Positions 16,328 through 23,557 of a stretch of DNA of 36,731 bases are shown in pieces. Source of the DNA: an uncultured Lachnospiraceae bacterium (lineage in GTDB: Bacteria; Bacillota; Clostridia; Lachnospirales; Lachnospiraceae); contig CAJURF010000032.1 of the NCBI GenBank assembly GCA_910588825.1, forward strand, positions 1-36,731, written 5' to 3'. Positions within the stretch are counted from its first letter, which is position 1, and each line of letters begins with the position of its first letter. Under the pieces are notes generated by a model. That model saw only the letters and a program-made list of their open reading frames with translations, did not search any database and had not been told where the DNA came from. A program made the position numbers and the translations under genes.

Positions 16328-16380
16328 CTTATAGGGTATTTTGTGGCAATTCCTAAAAAGAGTTACATTAGGAGATACAT

Positions 16381-16944
16381 ATGATGTATAAAGAGACATA
16401 TAGAGATTTATGCCATGGTACAGATGAAAAATCAGCTGAAGTGATAAAAATACATGGTTTTAAAGTTACACAAAATAAAGGAAATTGGTGTGGAAAAGGG
16501 GTGTATTTTTATGACATAAAAAAGAAAGCGTGGTGGGCTGCAGATAGAAAATGTAGAGAAATTAAGAAGAACACGGGAGAAAAGAGAAAATCAAAAGTCG
16601 TTTTTGCCGATCTTGTTGATATTGAAGATATATTTATTTTCGATTTGCGGGTTCATGCCAATCTTTGTGAGTTTGAGAGAATGGTTAATGAGATATGTGA
16701 GAATCATAAATTAAATATTTCCGAATTGAGAAACAAAACAGAAGAAATCATTGAATTAAGGTCATTACTTATTGATTTCTATTCCGATAAATATAATAAA
16801 AAGATTGTTATCGGCAATTTTAGACAAAGACCTCAAGAAAAATTTGAACATGCAATAGAGTTTGCAAATAGTTTGGATATGATTTTTGGTATAGAAACAA
16901 TATATTGTGTGAAAGATATTAGTATAATTAGTAATATTCATTAA
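16381..16944 (+). CDS. PARP-like ADP-ribosyltransferase, toxin candidate of a toxin-antitoxin-chaperone system
   Basis: 187 residues. The N-terminus carries two hallmarks of the PARP-type ADP-ribosyltransferase fold: LCHGT (H12-G13-T14, nicotinamide-ribose contact) and GKGVYFY (38-44, with the conserved Tyr at 42), followed by A-W-W-A-A (50-54) where PARPs have the S/A-x-x-A/Y helix. A glutamate in a late strand (E172 in GIETIYCV) is a candidate catalytic residue. There is no signal peptide or membrane segment, so it acts in the cytosol. AGGAGA at 16370-16375 serves ATG 16381 or 16384. It heads a tight three-gene set ending in a SecB-like chaperone, the order of TAC modules; the reported CmdTAC phage-defence system has the same components. 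Base composition is much richer in A+T than the flanks, suggesting transfer. Target (RNA, DNA or protein) not predictable from sequence. Confidence 0.75.
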   Translation: MMYKETYRDLCHGTDEKSAEVIKIHGFKVTQNKGNWCGKGVYFYDIKKKAWWAADRKCREIKKNTGEKRKSKVVFADLVDIEDIFIFDLRVHANLCEFERMVNEICENHKLNISELRNKTEEIIELRSLLIDFYSDKYNKKIVIGNFRQRPQEKFEHAIEFANSLDMIFGIETIYCVKDISIISNIH

Positions 16945-16954
16945 GGAGTTAGGT

Positions 16955-17218
16955 ATGAAAAGTATATTATTAAGTGAGTTTATCGCATATGCGAAAGAAA
17001 AATATGACTATACAATCAAAGCTGAGGAAACATCTGCTTCAGATTCTTTTGAAAGTATTTTTGGTGTAAGTTTTTTAAAACAAGAAGCGGATTACTATTT
17101 TCCAGAAGGGGAATGTATAGGATTTGAATATGTAAACGAAAAAATTGAGCCAAAAATAGATTTTAGTAAAGTAATAACAGGAAATGATTTTTCGGACGAG
17201 ATAAACTTTGCTGCATAG
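16955..17218 (+). CDS. Small acidic protein, antitoxin candidate
   Basis: 87 residues, 10 bases after the preceding gene, with an AAGGAG that overlaps the upstream stop codon. I do not recognise a family. It is acidic, with a helical N-terminus (SEFIAYAKEKYDYTIKAEE) and an aromatic/hydrophobic middle and C-terminal region (FESIFGVSF, ADYYFPEGE, CIGFEYV). It has no HTH or ribbon-helix-helix motif, unlike HigA-type antitoxins, so DNA binding is not evident. Its position between an ADP-ribosyltransferase and a SecB-like gene makes it the likely toxin-neutralising partner. In known TAC systems the antitoxin needs the chaperone through an exposed hydrophobic C-terminal stretch; a similar part here could be the tail from residue 55 onward. 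Function is inferred from context. Confidence 0.6.
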   Translation: MKSILLSEFIAYAKEKYDYTIKAEETSASDSFESIFGVSFLKQEADYYFPEGECIGFEYVNEKIEPKIDFSKVITGNDFSDEINFAA

Positions 17219-17228
17219 AGGAGATAAT

Positions 17229-17606
17229 ATGAATATTAACGATATGAAATCTGATTTAACAATGGACAATTTATTTTTTCGTGAATGTATTGTGAAAAGG
17301 AATGCAATGATTTCTAATGGTGAATACCAGGCTGATTTGGAAAAAGATATTAAAAAAGCAGGGGAACATACATATAATGTAGAACTGCAATTATCAATTT
17401 ATAAAGAGGATTTAGAAGTGTCAGTGGTGGCAAATGCCCAATTCATATATAAGGCTGAAAATTATGAAAGAGAAGAAAGTGTTATAAATAATAATACAGT
17501 TGCCATTATGTTTCCTTTTATAAGAAGTCAGGTTACGTTATTAACAACGCAGCCAGGAATGGCGCCTATCGTATTGCCGCCAATTAATACCCAAAAATAT
17601 GTTTGA
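17229..17606 (+). CDS. SecB-like chaperone of the toxin-antitoxin-chaperone locus
   Basis: 125 residues. The C-terminal part AIMFPFIRSQVTLLTTQ...IVLPPIN is a close rendering of the SecB signature (LFPYAR-x-x-I...G-x-P-x-x-L-x-P-x-N), and the centre shows the alternating beta pattern NVELQLSIYKEDLEVSVVANAQFIY expected for the SecB sheet. SecB keeps clients unfolded for export; TAC-associated relatives instead hold an aggregation-prone antitoxin. ATG 17229 is used because GAGGAG lies 5 bases before it; an upstream in-frame TTG at 17208 would overlap the antitoxin gene. Clostridia generally lack a housekeeping SecB, so a solitary one in a toxin-like operon points to the TAC role. Confidence 0.82.
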   Translation: MNINDMKSDLTMDNLFFRECIVKRNAMISNGEYQADLEKDIKKAGEHTYNVELQLSIYKEDLEVSVVANAQFIYKAENYEREESVINNNTVAIMFPFIRSQVTLLTTQPGMAPIVLPPINTQKYV

Positions 17607-17623
17607 TTTACATAATCTCCAAG

Positions 17624-17670
17624 AAAAAAGTGCTGCAAAAAAATCAAATCAACTTTCGCAGCACTTTTTC
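17624..17670. terminator. Bidirectional terminator between the TAC locus and pyrI
   Basis: AAAAAGTGCTGC (about 17625-17636) pairs with GCAGCACTTTTT (17658-17669); the A/T ends give a T-run in both directions. It ends the plus-strand three-gene unit and the minus-strand pyrBI unit. Confidence 0.85.
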
Positions 17671-17701
17671 ATCAAAAAGTCTATATTTCCTCAGTTCTCA
17701 A

Positions 17702-18127
17702 TCATCTATGATACTTTTCTTCACAATATTTACAGCGATAGACCTCATTTTCCTCATCAGTCAGAAGGAAAACATGTTTCAGTCCCTGTTCAACGGAGGT
17801 GATACACCGGGGATTTTTGCAGCGGATGACATTTACAATCTTTTTCGGAAGTTTCAGCTTTTTCTTTTCTACAATTTGAGCATCTTTTACAATATTCACG
17901 GTGATATTATGGTCAATAAAACCCAGGATGGTCAAATCAAGGGTGTCAATGTCACATTCTACTTTTAAAATATCTTTCTTTCCCATTTTATTACTTCGGG
18001 CATTTTTGATGATTGCCACTGTGCAGTCCAGCTTATCCAATCCCAGATAGTTGTAGATGGTCATGCTCTTTCCGGCCTTAATATGGTCCAATACAAATCC
18101 TTCCACGATTTGTCCCACGTTTAACAT
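17702..18127 (-). CDS. pyrI: Aspartate carbamoyltransferase regulatory subunit
   Basis: 141 residues. PyrI binds nucleotide effectors and joins catalytic trimers into the ATCase holoenzyme. The allosteric domain comes first (GFVLDHIKAGKSMTIYNYLGL), then the zinc domain with four cysteines in CKNPRC (about 103-108) and CKYC (about 132-135). It is slightly shorter than the enterobacterial form, as usual in clostridia. AAGGAG stands upstream of the ATG. It lies 39 bases downstream of pyrB in the same direction and ends in the shared terminator at 17624-17670. Confidence 0.95.
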   Translation of the reverse strand: MLNVGQIVEGFVLDHIKAGKSMTIYNYLGLDKLDCTVAIIKNARSNKMGKKDILKVECDIDTLDLTILGFIDHNITVNIVKDAQIVEKKKLKLPKKIVNVIRCKNPRCITSVEQGLKHVFLLTDEENEVYRCKYCEEKYHR

Positions 18128-18166
18128 AGAAAGCTCCTTTCAGTTGTGATTCACAGTTGCCGCTTT

Positions 18167-19084
18167 TTACAGATGGATACCCAGCAGTGTCATGATCAGG
18201 GCCATGCGCACATAGACACCATATTGTGCCTGCTTGAAATAAACGGCGCGGGGGTCGTTATCGATTTCTACAGATATTTCATTGACTCTCGGCAATGGAT
18301 GGAGCACCAGCATGTCTGGGCCGGCCAGTTTCATTTTATTTGCGTCCAGTATGTAGAAATCTTTCATACGAACGTAATCGTCTTCATTGAAAAAGCGTTC
18401 TTTCTGCACCCGGGTCATGTACAGCAGGTCCAGTTCCGGCAGAGCGTCTTCCAGCCGCACCACTTCCCGATAGAAGATATTTTCATTCTGCAGAATTCCA
18501 TTGCGGATGTAGCTGGGGATGCGCAGTTCTTCAGGTGAAATCAGGATGAAGGTGATGTTTTCATAGCGCACCAGGGCTTCAATAAGGGAATGGACAGTAC
18601 GGCCGAACTTTAAGTCGCCGCATAAACCAATGGTAAGGTGGTCCAGTCTGCCCTTTAAAGAGCGGATGGTGAGCAGGTCGGTGAGGGTCTGGGTGGGGTG
18701 CTGATGTCCGCCGTCCCCGGCATTAATAACCGGAATCTTGGAAGCCATGGAGGCCACCAGTGCGGCGCCTTCCTTGGGATGCCGGATAGCGGCAATGTCG
18801 GCGTAACAGGACACCACGCGGATGGTATCGGATACGCTTTCCCCCTTCATGGCAGAGCTGGAACCGGCTTCCGAAAAGCCCAGTACTTTGCCGCCCAGGT
18901 TCATCATAGCGGCTTCGAAGCTGAGCCTTGTCCTGGTGCTGGGCTCGTAGAAGAGAGAAGCCAGACGTTTTCCCTCGCAGACATGGGCGTATTTTGCAGG
19001 GTCCTTTTCAATGTCATTTGCCAGGTCCAGAAGCTTTTCCAGCTCATCTACGGACATATCCAGTGGACTGATAATGTGGTTCAT
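18167..19084 (-). CDS. pyrB: Aspartate carbamoyltransferase catalytic subunit
   Basis: 305 residues. It condenses carbamoyl phosphate and aspartate, the committed step of pyrimidine synthesis. The carbamoyl-phosphate motif FYEPSTRTRLSFE (about 46-58) is intact, as are the 80s-loop lysine (SSAMKGES), the HPTQTLTDLL motif and HPLPRVNEIS for aspartate binding. AGGAGGT precedes the ATG. Partnered with pyrI, so the holoenzyme is probably allosteric. Its leader of about 100 nt can fold into a hairpin (around GAGTGCTC/GAACGCTC), but I see neither a PyrR-type element nor a terminator in it, so the mode of control is open. Confidence 0.97.
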   Translation of the reverse strand: MNHIISPLDMSVDELEKLLDLANDIEKDPAKYAHVCEGKRLASLFYEPSTRTRLSFEAAMMNLGGKVLGFSEAGSSSAMKGESVSDTIRVVSCYADIAAIRHPKEGAALVASMASKIPVINAGDGGHQHPTQTLTDLLTIRSLKGRLDHLTIGLCGDLKFGRTVHSLIEALVRYENITFILISPEELRIPSYIRNGILQNENIFYREVVRLEDALPELDLLYMTRVQKERFFNEDDYVRMKDFYILDANKMKLAGPDMLVLHPLPRVNEISVEIDNDPRAVYFKQAQYGVYVRMALIMTLLGIHL

Positions 19085-19189
19085 GAATTACCTCCTGATA
19101 GAATCAGAGCGTTCCCGGGATAAGAACCCTGAGAGCACTCAATCACGGTGAAGTTTTATGATTTGTGTCAAAAGTCCATTGACGTTTCA

Positions 19190-19218
19190 ATCATATAATA
19201 GATAGGAAATTTTTTCAA
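19190..19218 (-). promoter_or_regulatory. Promoter of pyrBI
   Basis: On the minus strand TTGAAA (complement of 19213-19218) and TATGAT (complement of 19190-19195) are 17 bases apart, giving a leader of about 100 nt. The -35 box overlaps the stop codon of the upstream membrane-protein gene. Confidence 0.72.
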
Positions 19219-19598
19219 GGATTATCCGAGAGAATTTTCTCGAAAAAAAGTCCGGCCAGAAACCACAAGGGAGCGTAATCGAAACGGATCAGCCCTTTGT
19301 AATTAAACGGGGACTGGCTGTAATCCCATGGACAAATCTGAAATTTGGTGAGCAGGGATCCTGTGGTGAATTCCATAAAGTAAATCCCCATGGTGTAGAT
19401 ACTGCCCCTGTGAAGGGCAGAGAGCTCTTTCAAATATTTTGATACCGGGCCTATGACTGCGGCCATGCCGTAGATGGGGAACATCCAGATAGAGGAATAT
19501 CCCATCAGAGTGAAATCTTTCTGCGGCAGGCAGTGGATTCCTGTCCATAGAATTTCCATGCACCATCCAATGCTGCCGCACATTAAAAACTTTTTCAT
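19215..19598 (-). CDS. Small membrane protein, CmpB-like (putative ABC-transporter type IV family)
   Basis: 127 residues with at least three hydrophobic segments. The pattern CGSIGWCMEILWTG, SSIWMFPIYGMAA and GIYFMEFTTGSLL resembles the family Pfam calls putative ABC-transporter type IV (CmpB), small membrane proteins often described as permease-like although transport is not shown. GGAGT lies 9 bases before the ATG. It sits upstream of pyrB on the same strand, but a pyrB promoter covers its stop codon, so the two are probably separate units. The function is uncertain. Confidence 0.7.
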   Translation of the reverse strand: MKKFLMCGSIGWCMEILWTGIHCLPQKDFTLMGYSSIWMFPIYGMAAVIGPVSKYLKELSALHRGSIYTMGIYFMEFTTGSLLTKFQICPWDYSQSPFNYKGLIRFDYAPLWFLAGLFFEKILSDNP

Positions 19599-19683
19599 AT
19601 GTGGGTAACTCCGTTTTTGTAATAGCTATTTCCCATAATGGGGAAAAAATACGTTTCCTATTCAGTTGAAGCCGGAAATCCCG

Positions 19684-19712
19684 TTGCAGTGGTGAACTGC
19701 TTATGATAAAAT
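19684..19712 (+). promoter_or_regulatory. Promoter of folC
   Basis: TTGCAG (19684-19689), a 17-base spacer and TAAAAT (19707-19712), about 50 bases before the folC start. The spacer includes half of a small inverted repeat (GCAGT/ACTGC, 19686-19700) that may be chance. Confidence 0.65.
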
Positions 19713-19761
19713 AACATTCGTAAGGCAATGGATTCTTTAACAGTTACTATGAAGGGAAATT

Positions 19762-21051
19762 ATGAATTATAGAGAATGCAGAAAATATTTAGAAGATATG
19801 CAGCGGCTGGGGAGGGTTCTGGGGCTGGATGGAATGCGGGAATTGATGCGCCGTCTGGGAAATCCCCAGGATGATTTGTGCTTTGTACATGCCGCCGGCA
19901 CCAATGGCAAGGGTTCTGTGCTGGCATATGTGACCTGCGCGCTGCTGGAGGCCGGTTACCGGGTGGGCAGGTACACATCTCCGGCTATATTCGAATATCG
20001 GGAGATTATAGAAGCAGACGGTGTAATAATCACTGAGGAGGAATTTGCACAGGTATTTACTTTGGCGGCAGAGGCTGCGGATGCCATGGAACAGGACGGG
20101 CTTTTCCATCCCACGCCCTTTGAGATGGAGACAGCGGCAGCCTTTTTGTTCTTTCAGAAAAAGGGCTGTCAGATTGTTGCCCTGGAGACAGGAATGGGCG
20201 GAGATACCGATGCCACCAACCTGGTAGTGAATACAAAAGCGGCAGTGCTGACATCCATCAGCATGGATCATATGGATGTGCTGGGGAGTTCTCTCGAAGA
20301 AATTGCCCGGTGTAAGGCGGGGATTATCAAACCCGGCTGCCGCGTGATCACTACAGTGCAGGAGCCGGAGGCTGCCAGGGTGATTGAAGAAGTCTGTGCC
20401 CGTCAGGGGGTATCCTGCACAACGGCAGATTACCGCCAGGCCCAGCGGGTTCATCAGGACCTATACGGGCAGAAATTTTCTTATGAGGGATGGGAGTATG
20501 TGACACGTCTGTCCGGCAGGTGCCAGGTGGAAAACGCTGTGACTGCAGTTAAGGTTCTGGAAGTGCTGGCTGAGGAGGGATATGATATCAGCCGGGAGCA
20601 CATCCAAAGGGGGCTTGAGAAGACCACATGGCCGGGAAGATTCACCCTGATTGGGGAGAATCCAGCGGTGATTTTAGACGGCGCCCATAACCCCAAGGCG
20701 GCCAGACAGCTGGCGGATTCCATTAGGAGCTGTCTTTTGGGAAAGAGGCTGATCTATGTGATGGGAATGTTTCAGGACAAAGAATATGAGGAAGTGATCT
20801 CCCTTACTGCGCCGCTGGCAGAGGAAATTCTCACAGTGGAGACTCCAGGGAATCCCCGGGCTCTTCCGGCAGAAAAACTGGCAGAGGCGGCAGGCAGAAT
20901 CCATCCCCGGGTGAGAGCCGTTTCGTCTTTAAAAGAGGCGGCAGAACTTTCCTTGGAGAAGGCAGGAACAGAAGGGGCTGTGGTGGTGTTCGGCTCCCTG
21001 TCTTTTTTGGGGGAAATCAGTGGATATTATCTCAGGAACACGAGGAGATGA
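19762..21051 (+). CDS. folC: Bifunctional folylpolyglutamate synthase/dihydrofolate synthase
   Basis: A 429-residue Mur-ligase-superfamily enzyme that adds glutamate to dihydropteroate or folates. The ATP loop HAAGTNGKGSV (about 44-54) is intact. The folate-binding YTSPAIFEYREII motif follows, then METGMGG-like LETGMGGDTDATN and SISMDHMDVLG for Mg and ATP. The C-terminal domain carries VILDGAHNPKAA. Length is normal. GAAGGGA precedes ATG 19762. The stop codon shares bases with an ATG of the next frame, and the pheA start lies 6 bases later, so folC and pheA are probably cotranscribed. Confidence 0.95.
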   Translation: MNYRECRKYLEDMQRLGRVLGLDGMRELMRRLGNPQDDLCFVHAAGTNGKGSVLAYVTCALLEAGYRVGRYTSPAIFEYREIIEADGVIITEEEFAQVFTLAAEAADAMEQDGLFHPTPFEMETAAAFLFFQKKGCQIVALETGMGGDTDATNLVVNTKAAVLTSISMDHMDVLGSSLEEIARCKAGIIKPGCRVITTVQEPEAARVIEEVCARQGVSCTTADYRQAQRVHQDLYGQKFSYEGWEYVTRLSGRCQVENAVTAVKVLEVLAEEGYDISREHIQRGLEKTTWPGRFTLIGENPAVILDGAHNPKAARQLADSIRSCLLGKRLIYVMGMFQDKEYEEVISLTAPLAEEILTVETPGNPRALPAEKLAEAAGRIHPRVRAVSSLKEAAELSLEKAGTEGAVVVFGSLSFLGEISGYYLRNTRR

Positions 21052-21056
21052 AAGCA

Positions 21057-22208
21057 ATGGCAGATTTATTAGAACTGAGAGATAAAATCGATGCAATTGA
21101 CAAGGAGGTTATCCGTCTGTTTGAAGAACGGATGGAAGTGAGCCGACAGGTGGCTGATTTTAAAATACAGACGGGAAAGCCTGTGTTTGACCAGGAGCGG
21201 GAGAGAGCCAAACTTCAGGCTATTAAAGAGATGGCCCATACTCCATTCAATGCCACAGGGGCAGAAGAACTGTTTCAGCAGATTATGTCTATGAGCCGCA
21301 AGCTTCAGTATCAGCTGCTGACCGAACATGGTATCGAAGAAGAAAAGACATATACTATGGCAGATACCCTTCCCATGAAAAATGTGCGTGTGGTGTTTCA
21401 AGGTGTGGAGGGGGCTTACAGTTATGCCGCCATGAGAGAATTTTTTAAAAACGGTGTGGAAAGTTTTCATGTGCGTACCTGGAAAGACGCTATGGACGAA
21501 ATTGCAAATGGAAGGGCAGATTATGGGGTGCTTCCCATCGAGAATTCTACAGCGGGAATTGTGGCGGACATTTATGACCTTCTGGTAGACTATGACCTGT
21601 ACATAGCAGGCGAACAGATTATCAAATGTGAGCATGCTCTCTTGGGGCTGCCGGAGGCTTCCATGGAGGATATACAGGTGGTCTACTCCCACCCCCAGGC
21701 ACTGATGCAGTGTAAGATATTTCTGGAAGAGCATCCCCAGTGGGACACCCGGGAGCTGGGAAATACAGCAGTGGCTGCCAGGAAAGTAATGGAGGAAAAG
21801 AATCCGGCACAAGGTGCCATAGCCAGCAAGGCGGCCGCAGAATTTTTTGGATTAAAAGTGCTGAAAGATAAGATATACCACAATCAGCACAATTCTACCC
21901 GGTTCATTATTGTCAGCTCCCAGCAGGTGTACCATGTCAAAGCGGATAAGATCAGCATCTGCTTTGAACTGCCTCATAAAAGCGGTACGCTGTATAATAT
22001 GCTGTCCCATTTTATTTACAATGGCCTAAATATGACCAAGATTGAATCCCGTCCCATACCGGGGAGAAACTGGGAATACCGGTTTTTTATAGATTTTGAA
22101 GGAAATCTGGAGGAAAGCGCGGTGAAAAATGCTCTGAGGGGCATCCGCCAGGAGGCCAGCCAGGTGAGAATTCTTGGAAATTACCGAGAAAGTACCAGAC
22201 AGCCATGA
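21057..22208 (+). CDS. pheA: Chorismate mutase-prephenate dehydratase (P-protein)
   Basis: 383 residues making phenylpyruvate from chorismate by two steps. The N-terminal chorismate mutase helix bundle (ELRDKIDAIDKEVIRLFEER) is followed by a prephenate dehydratase domain from about 107 (VVFQGVEGAYSYAA, LPIENSTAG, and STRFIIVS near the domain end). The C-terminal ACT domain includes the phenylalanine-binding ESRP motif (KIESRPIPGRNWEY), so feedback inhibition by phenylalanine is expected. ATG 21057 is chosen because GAGGAG (21042-21047) is 9 bases upstream; an ATG at 21048 would directly abut that site. Confidence 0.95.
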   Translation: MADLLELRDKIDAIDKEVIRLFEERMEVSRQVADFKIQTGKPVFDQERERAKLQAIKEMAHTPFNATGAEELFQQIMSMSRKLQYQLLTEHGIEEEKTYTMADTLPMKNVRVVFQGVEGAYSYAAMREFFKNGVESFHVRTWKDAMDEIANGRADYGVLPIENSTAGIVADIYDLLVDYDLYIAGEQIIKCEHALLGLPEASMEDIQVVYSHPQALMQCKIFLEEHPQWDTRELGNTAVAARKVMEEKNPAQGAIASKAAAEFFGLKVLKDKIYHNQHNSTRFIIVSSQQVYHVKADKISICFELPHKSGTLYNMLSHFIYNGLNMTKIESRPIPGRNWEYRFFIDFEGNLEESAVKNALRGIRQEASQVRILGNYRESTRQP

Positions 22209-22237
22209 GCAGCGGGCAGACAGCAAAGGAGAGACAG

Positions 22238-23539
22238 ATGTCAGGATTAGAAACATGTGTGTTATATCGGAATTTTGAACATGGGCAGGTGCTGGAGCAG
22301 ATGTCCCGGCTGATGCACAGCAGTACAGCAGGGGTCATGGATGCGCAGGAGCAGAAAAGTCTGTTTTTCGCCAGCATACATGGTCTGGTGGAGCTGGCAG
22401 GTTCCTATGGGTTTGCCGGAAACCTGTGGCATAATTATCTCACGTTTCTGTTGGTGAATCATGAGAATGCGTTCAGCATGGCCTGCGAGATCGTAGGGCC
22501 TGTGGAGGGCAGTATCAATGAGATGGCTAAAAATGATTTTGAGATTTTTAAGGAGTTGTATGATTATGATCTGGAGATTTTTGACCGGAAGTTTCACAGT
22601 TCCATGGGAAGAATCATCTCCGATTATCAGAACATCAATGAGAGCAGCAAATTGTTTAACAAGCGCATCCGGGACCGTATCTGTACGCTGAGCCGGAAAC
22701 TGGCCCATGCACAGAGTGTGGAAGTCTTTATGGAAGATATGGTGGATTTTTACCGGGATTTCGGCGTGGGCAGGCTGGGGCTTCACAAGGCGTTCCGTGT
22801 GGAACGCAGTGATATGGGAAATGTGACAATCCAGCCCATTACCAATATCGCCCATGTGCATCTGGATGATCTGGTGGGTTATGAGATTGCAAAGAAGAAA
22901 CTCATAGACAATACAGAGGCTTTTGTAGAGGGGCGAAAGGCCAACAACTGTCTGCTGTTTGGAGATGCAGGAACAGGAAAATCCTCCAGTGTCAAGGCCA
23001 TTCTCAACCAGTATTATGAACGGGGACTGCGTATCATCGAGGTTTATAAACATCAGTTCCAGGACCTCCATGAAGTGATCGCCCAGATTAAGAATAGAAA
23101 TTACAAATTTATCATATATATGGATGACTTATCCTTTGAAGAATTTGAAATCGAATACAAATATCTGAAAGCGGTTATAGAGGGCGGGCTGGAGCGAAAA
23201 CCGGAAAATGTGCTTATCTATGCCACATCAAACCGCCGCCATTTAATCCGGGAGAGCTTTGATGACAAAGAGGGACGCAGGGAGGACCTCCACGCTTCTG
23301 ACACGGTACAGGAAAAACTTTCCCTGGTATACAGATTTGGAGTGACCATTTTCTTCTGCGCACCCAATAAGAAAGAATTCCAGAATATTGTTTCTGTACT
23401 GGCTCTAAGGCATGGAATCCAGATGCCAAAAGAACAGCTGCTGCTGGAGGCAAACCAGTGGGAGCTGAGCCATGGGGGACTCACTGGGCGGACGGCCCAG
23501 CAGTTTATTGATTACCTTCTGGGAACTGTAAAAAAATAA
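22238..23539 (+). CDS. DUF815-family P-loop ATPase
   Basis: 433 residues. After a helical N-terminal region of about 200 residues comes an AAA-type ATPase core: Walker A GDAGTGKSSSVKA near 241, Walker B FIIYMDDLSFEE near 290, and the sensor-like IYATSNRRHLIRESF near 325, which matches DUF815. The exact role is unknown; the fold suggests a remodelling ATPase. ATG 22238 is preferred over 22205 because AAGGAGA lies 5 bases before it, and the earlier ATG sits in the pheA stop overlap. It stands between pheA and ppx with short gaps and is likely part of the same transcript. Confidence 0.88.
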   Translation: MSGLETCVLYRNFEHGQVLEQMSRLMHSSTAGVMDAQEQKSLFFASIHGLVELAGSYGFAGNLWHNYLTFLLVNHENAFSMACEIVGPVEGSINEMAKNDFEIFKELYDYDLEIFDRKFHSSMGRIISDYQNINESSKLFNKRIRDRICTLSRKLAHAQSVEVFMEDMVDFYRDFGVGRLGLHKAFRVERSDMGNVTIQPITNIAHVHLDDLVGYEIAKKKLIDNTEAFVEGRKANNCLLFGDAGTGKSSSVKAILNQYYERGLRIIEVYKHQFQDLHEVIAQIKNRNYKFIIYMDDLSFEEFEIEYKYLKAVIEGGLERKPENVLIYATSNRRHLIRESFDDKEGRREDLHASDTVQEKLSLVYRFGVTIFFCAPNKKEFQNIVSVLALRHGIQMPKEQLLLEANQWELSHGGLTGRTAQQFIDYLLGTVKK

Positions 23540-23557
23540 ATATAAAGGAGGAGACAT

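Noticed and set aside
16341..16369. Promoter for the toxin-antitoxin-chaperone genes (TTGTGG, 17, TACATT)
   Set aside because: The match is weak and the -10 lies against the ribosome binding site, leaving no room for a leader.
19085..19183. PyrR-type attenuator in the pyrBI leader
   Set aside because: No PyrR-binding consensus and no terminator with T-run before pyrB.
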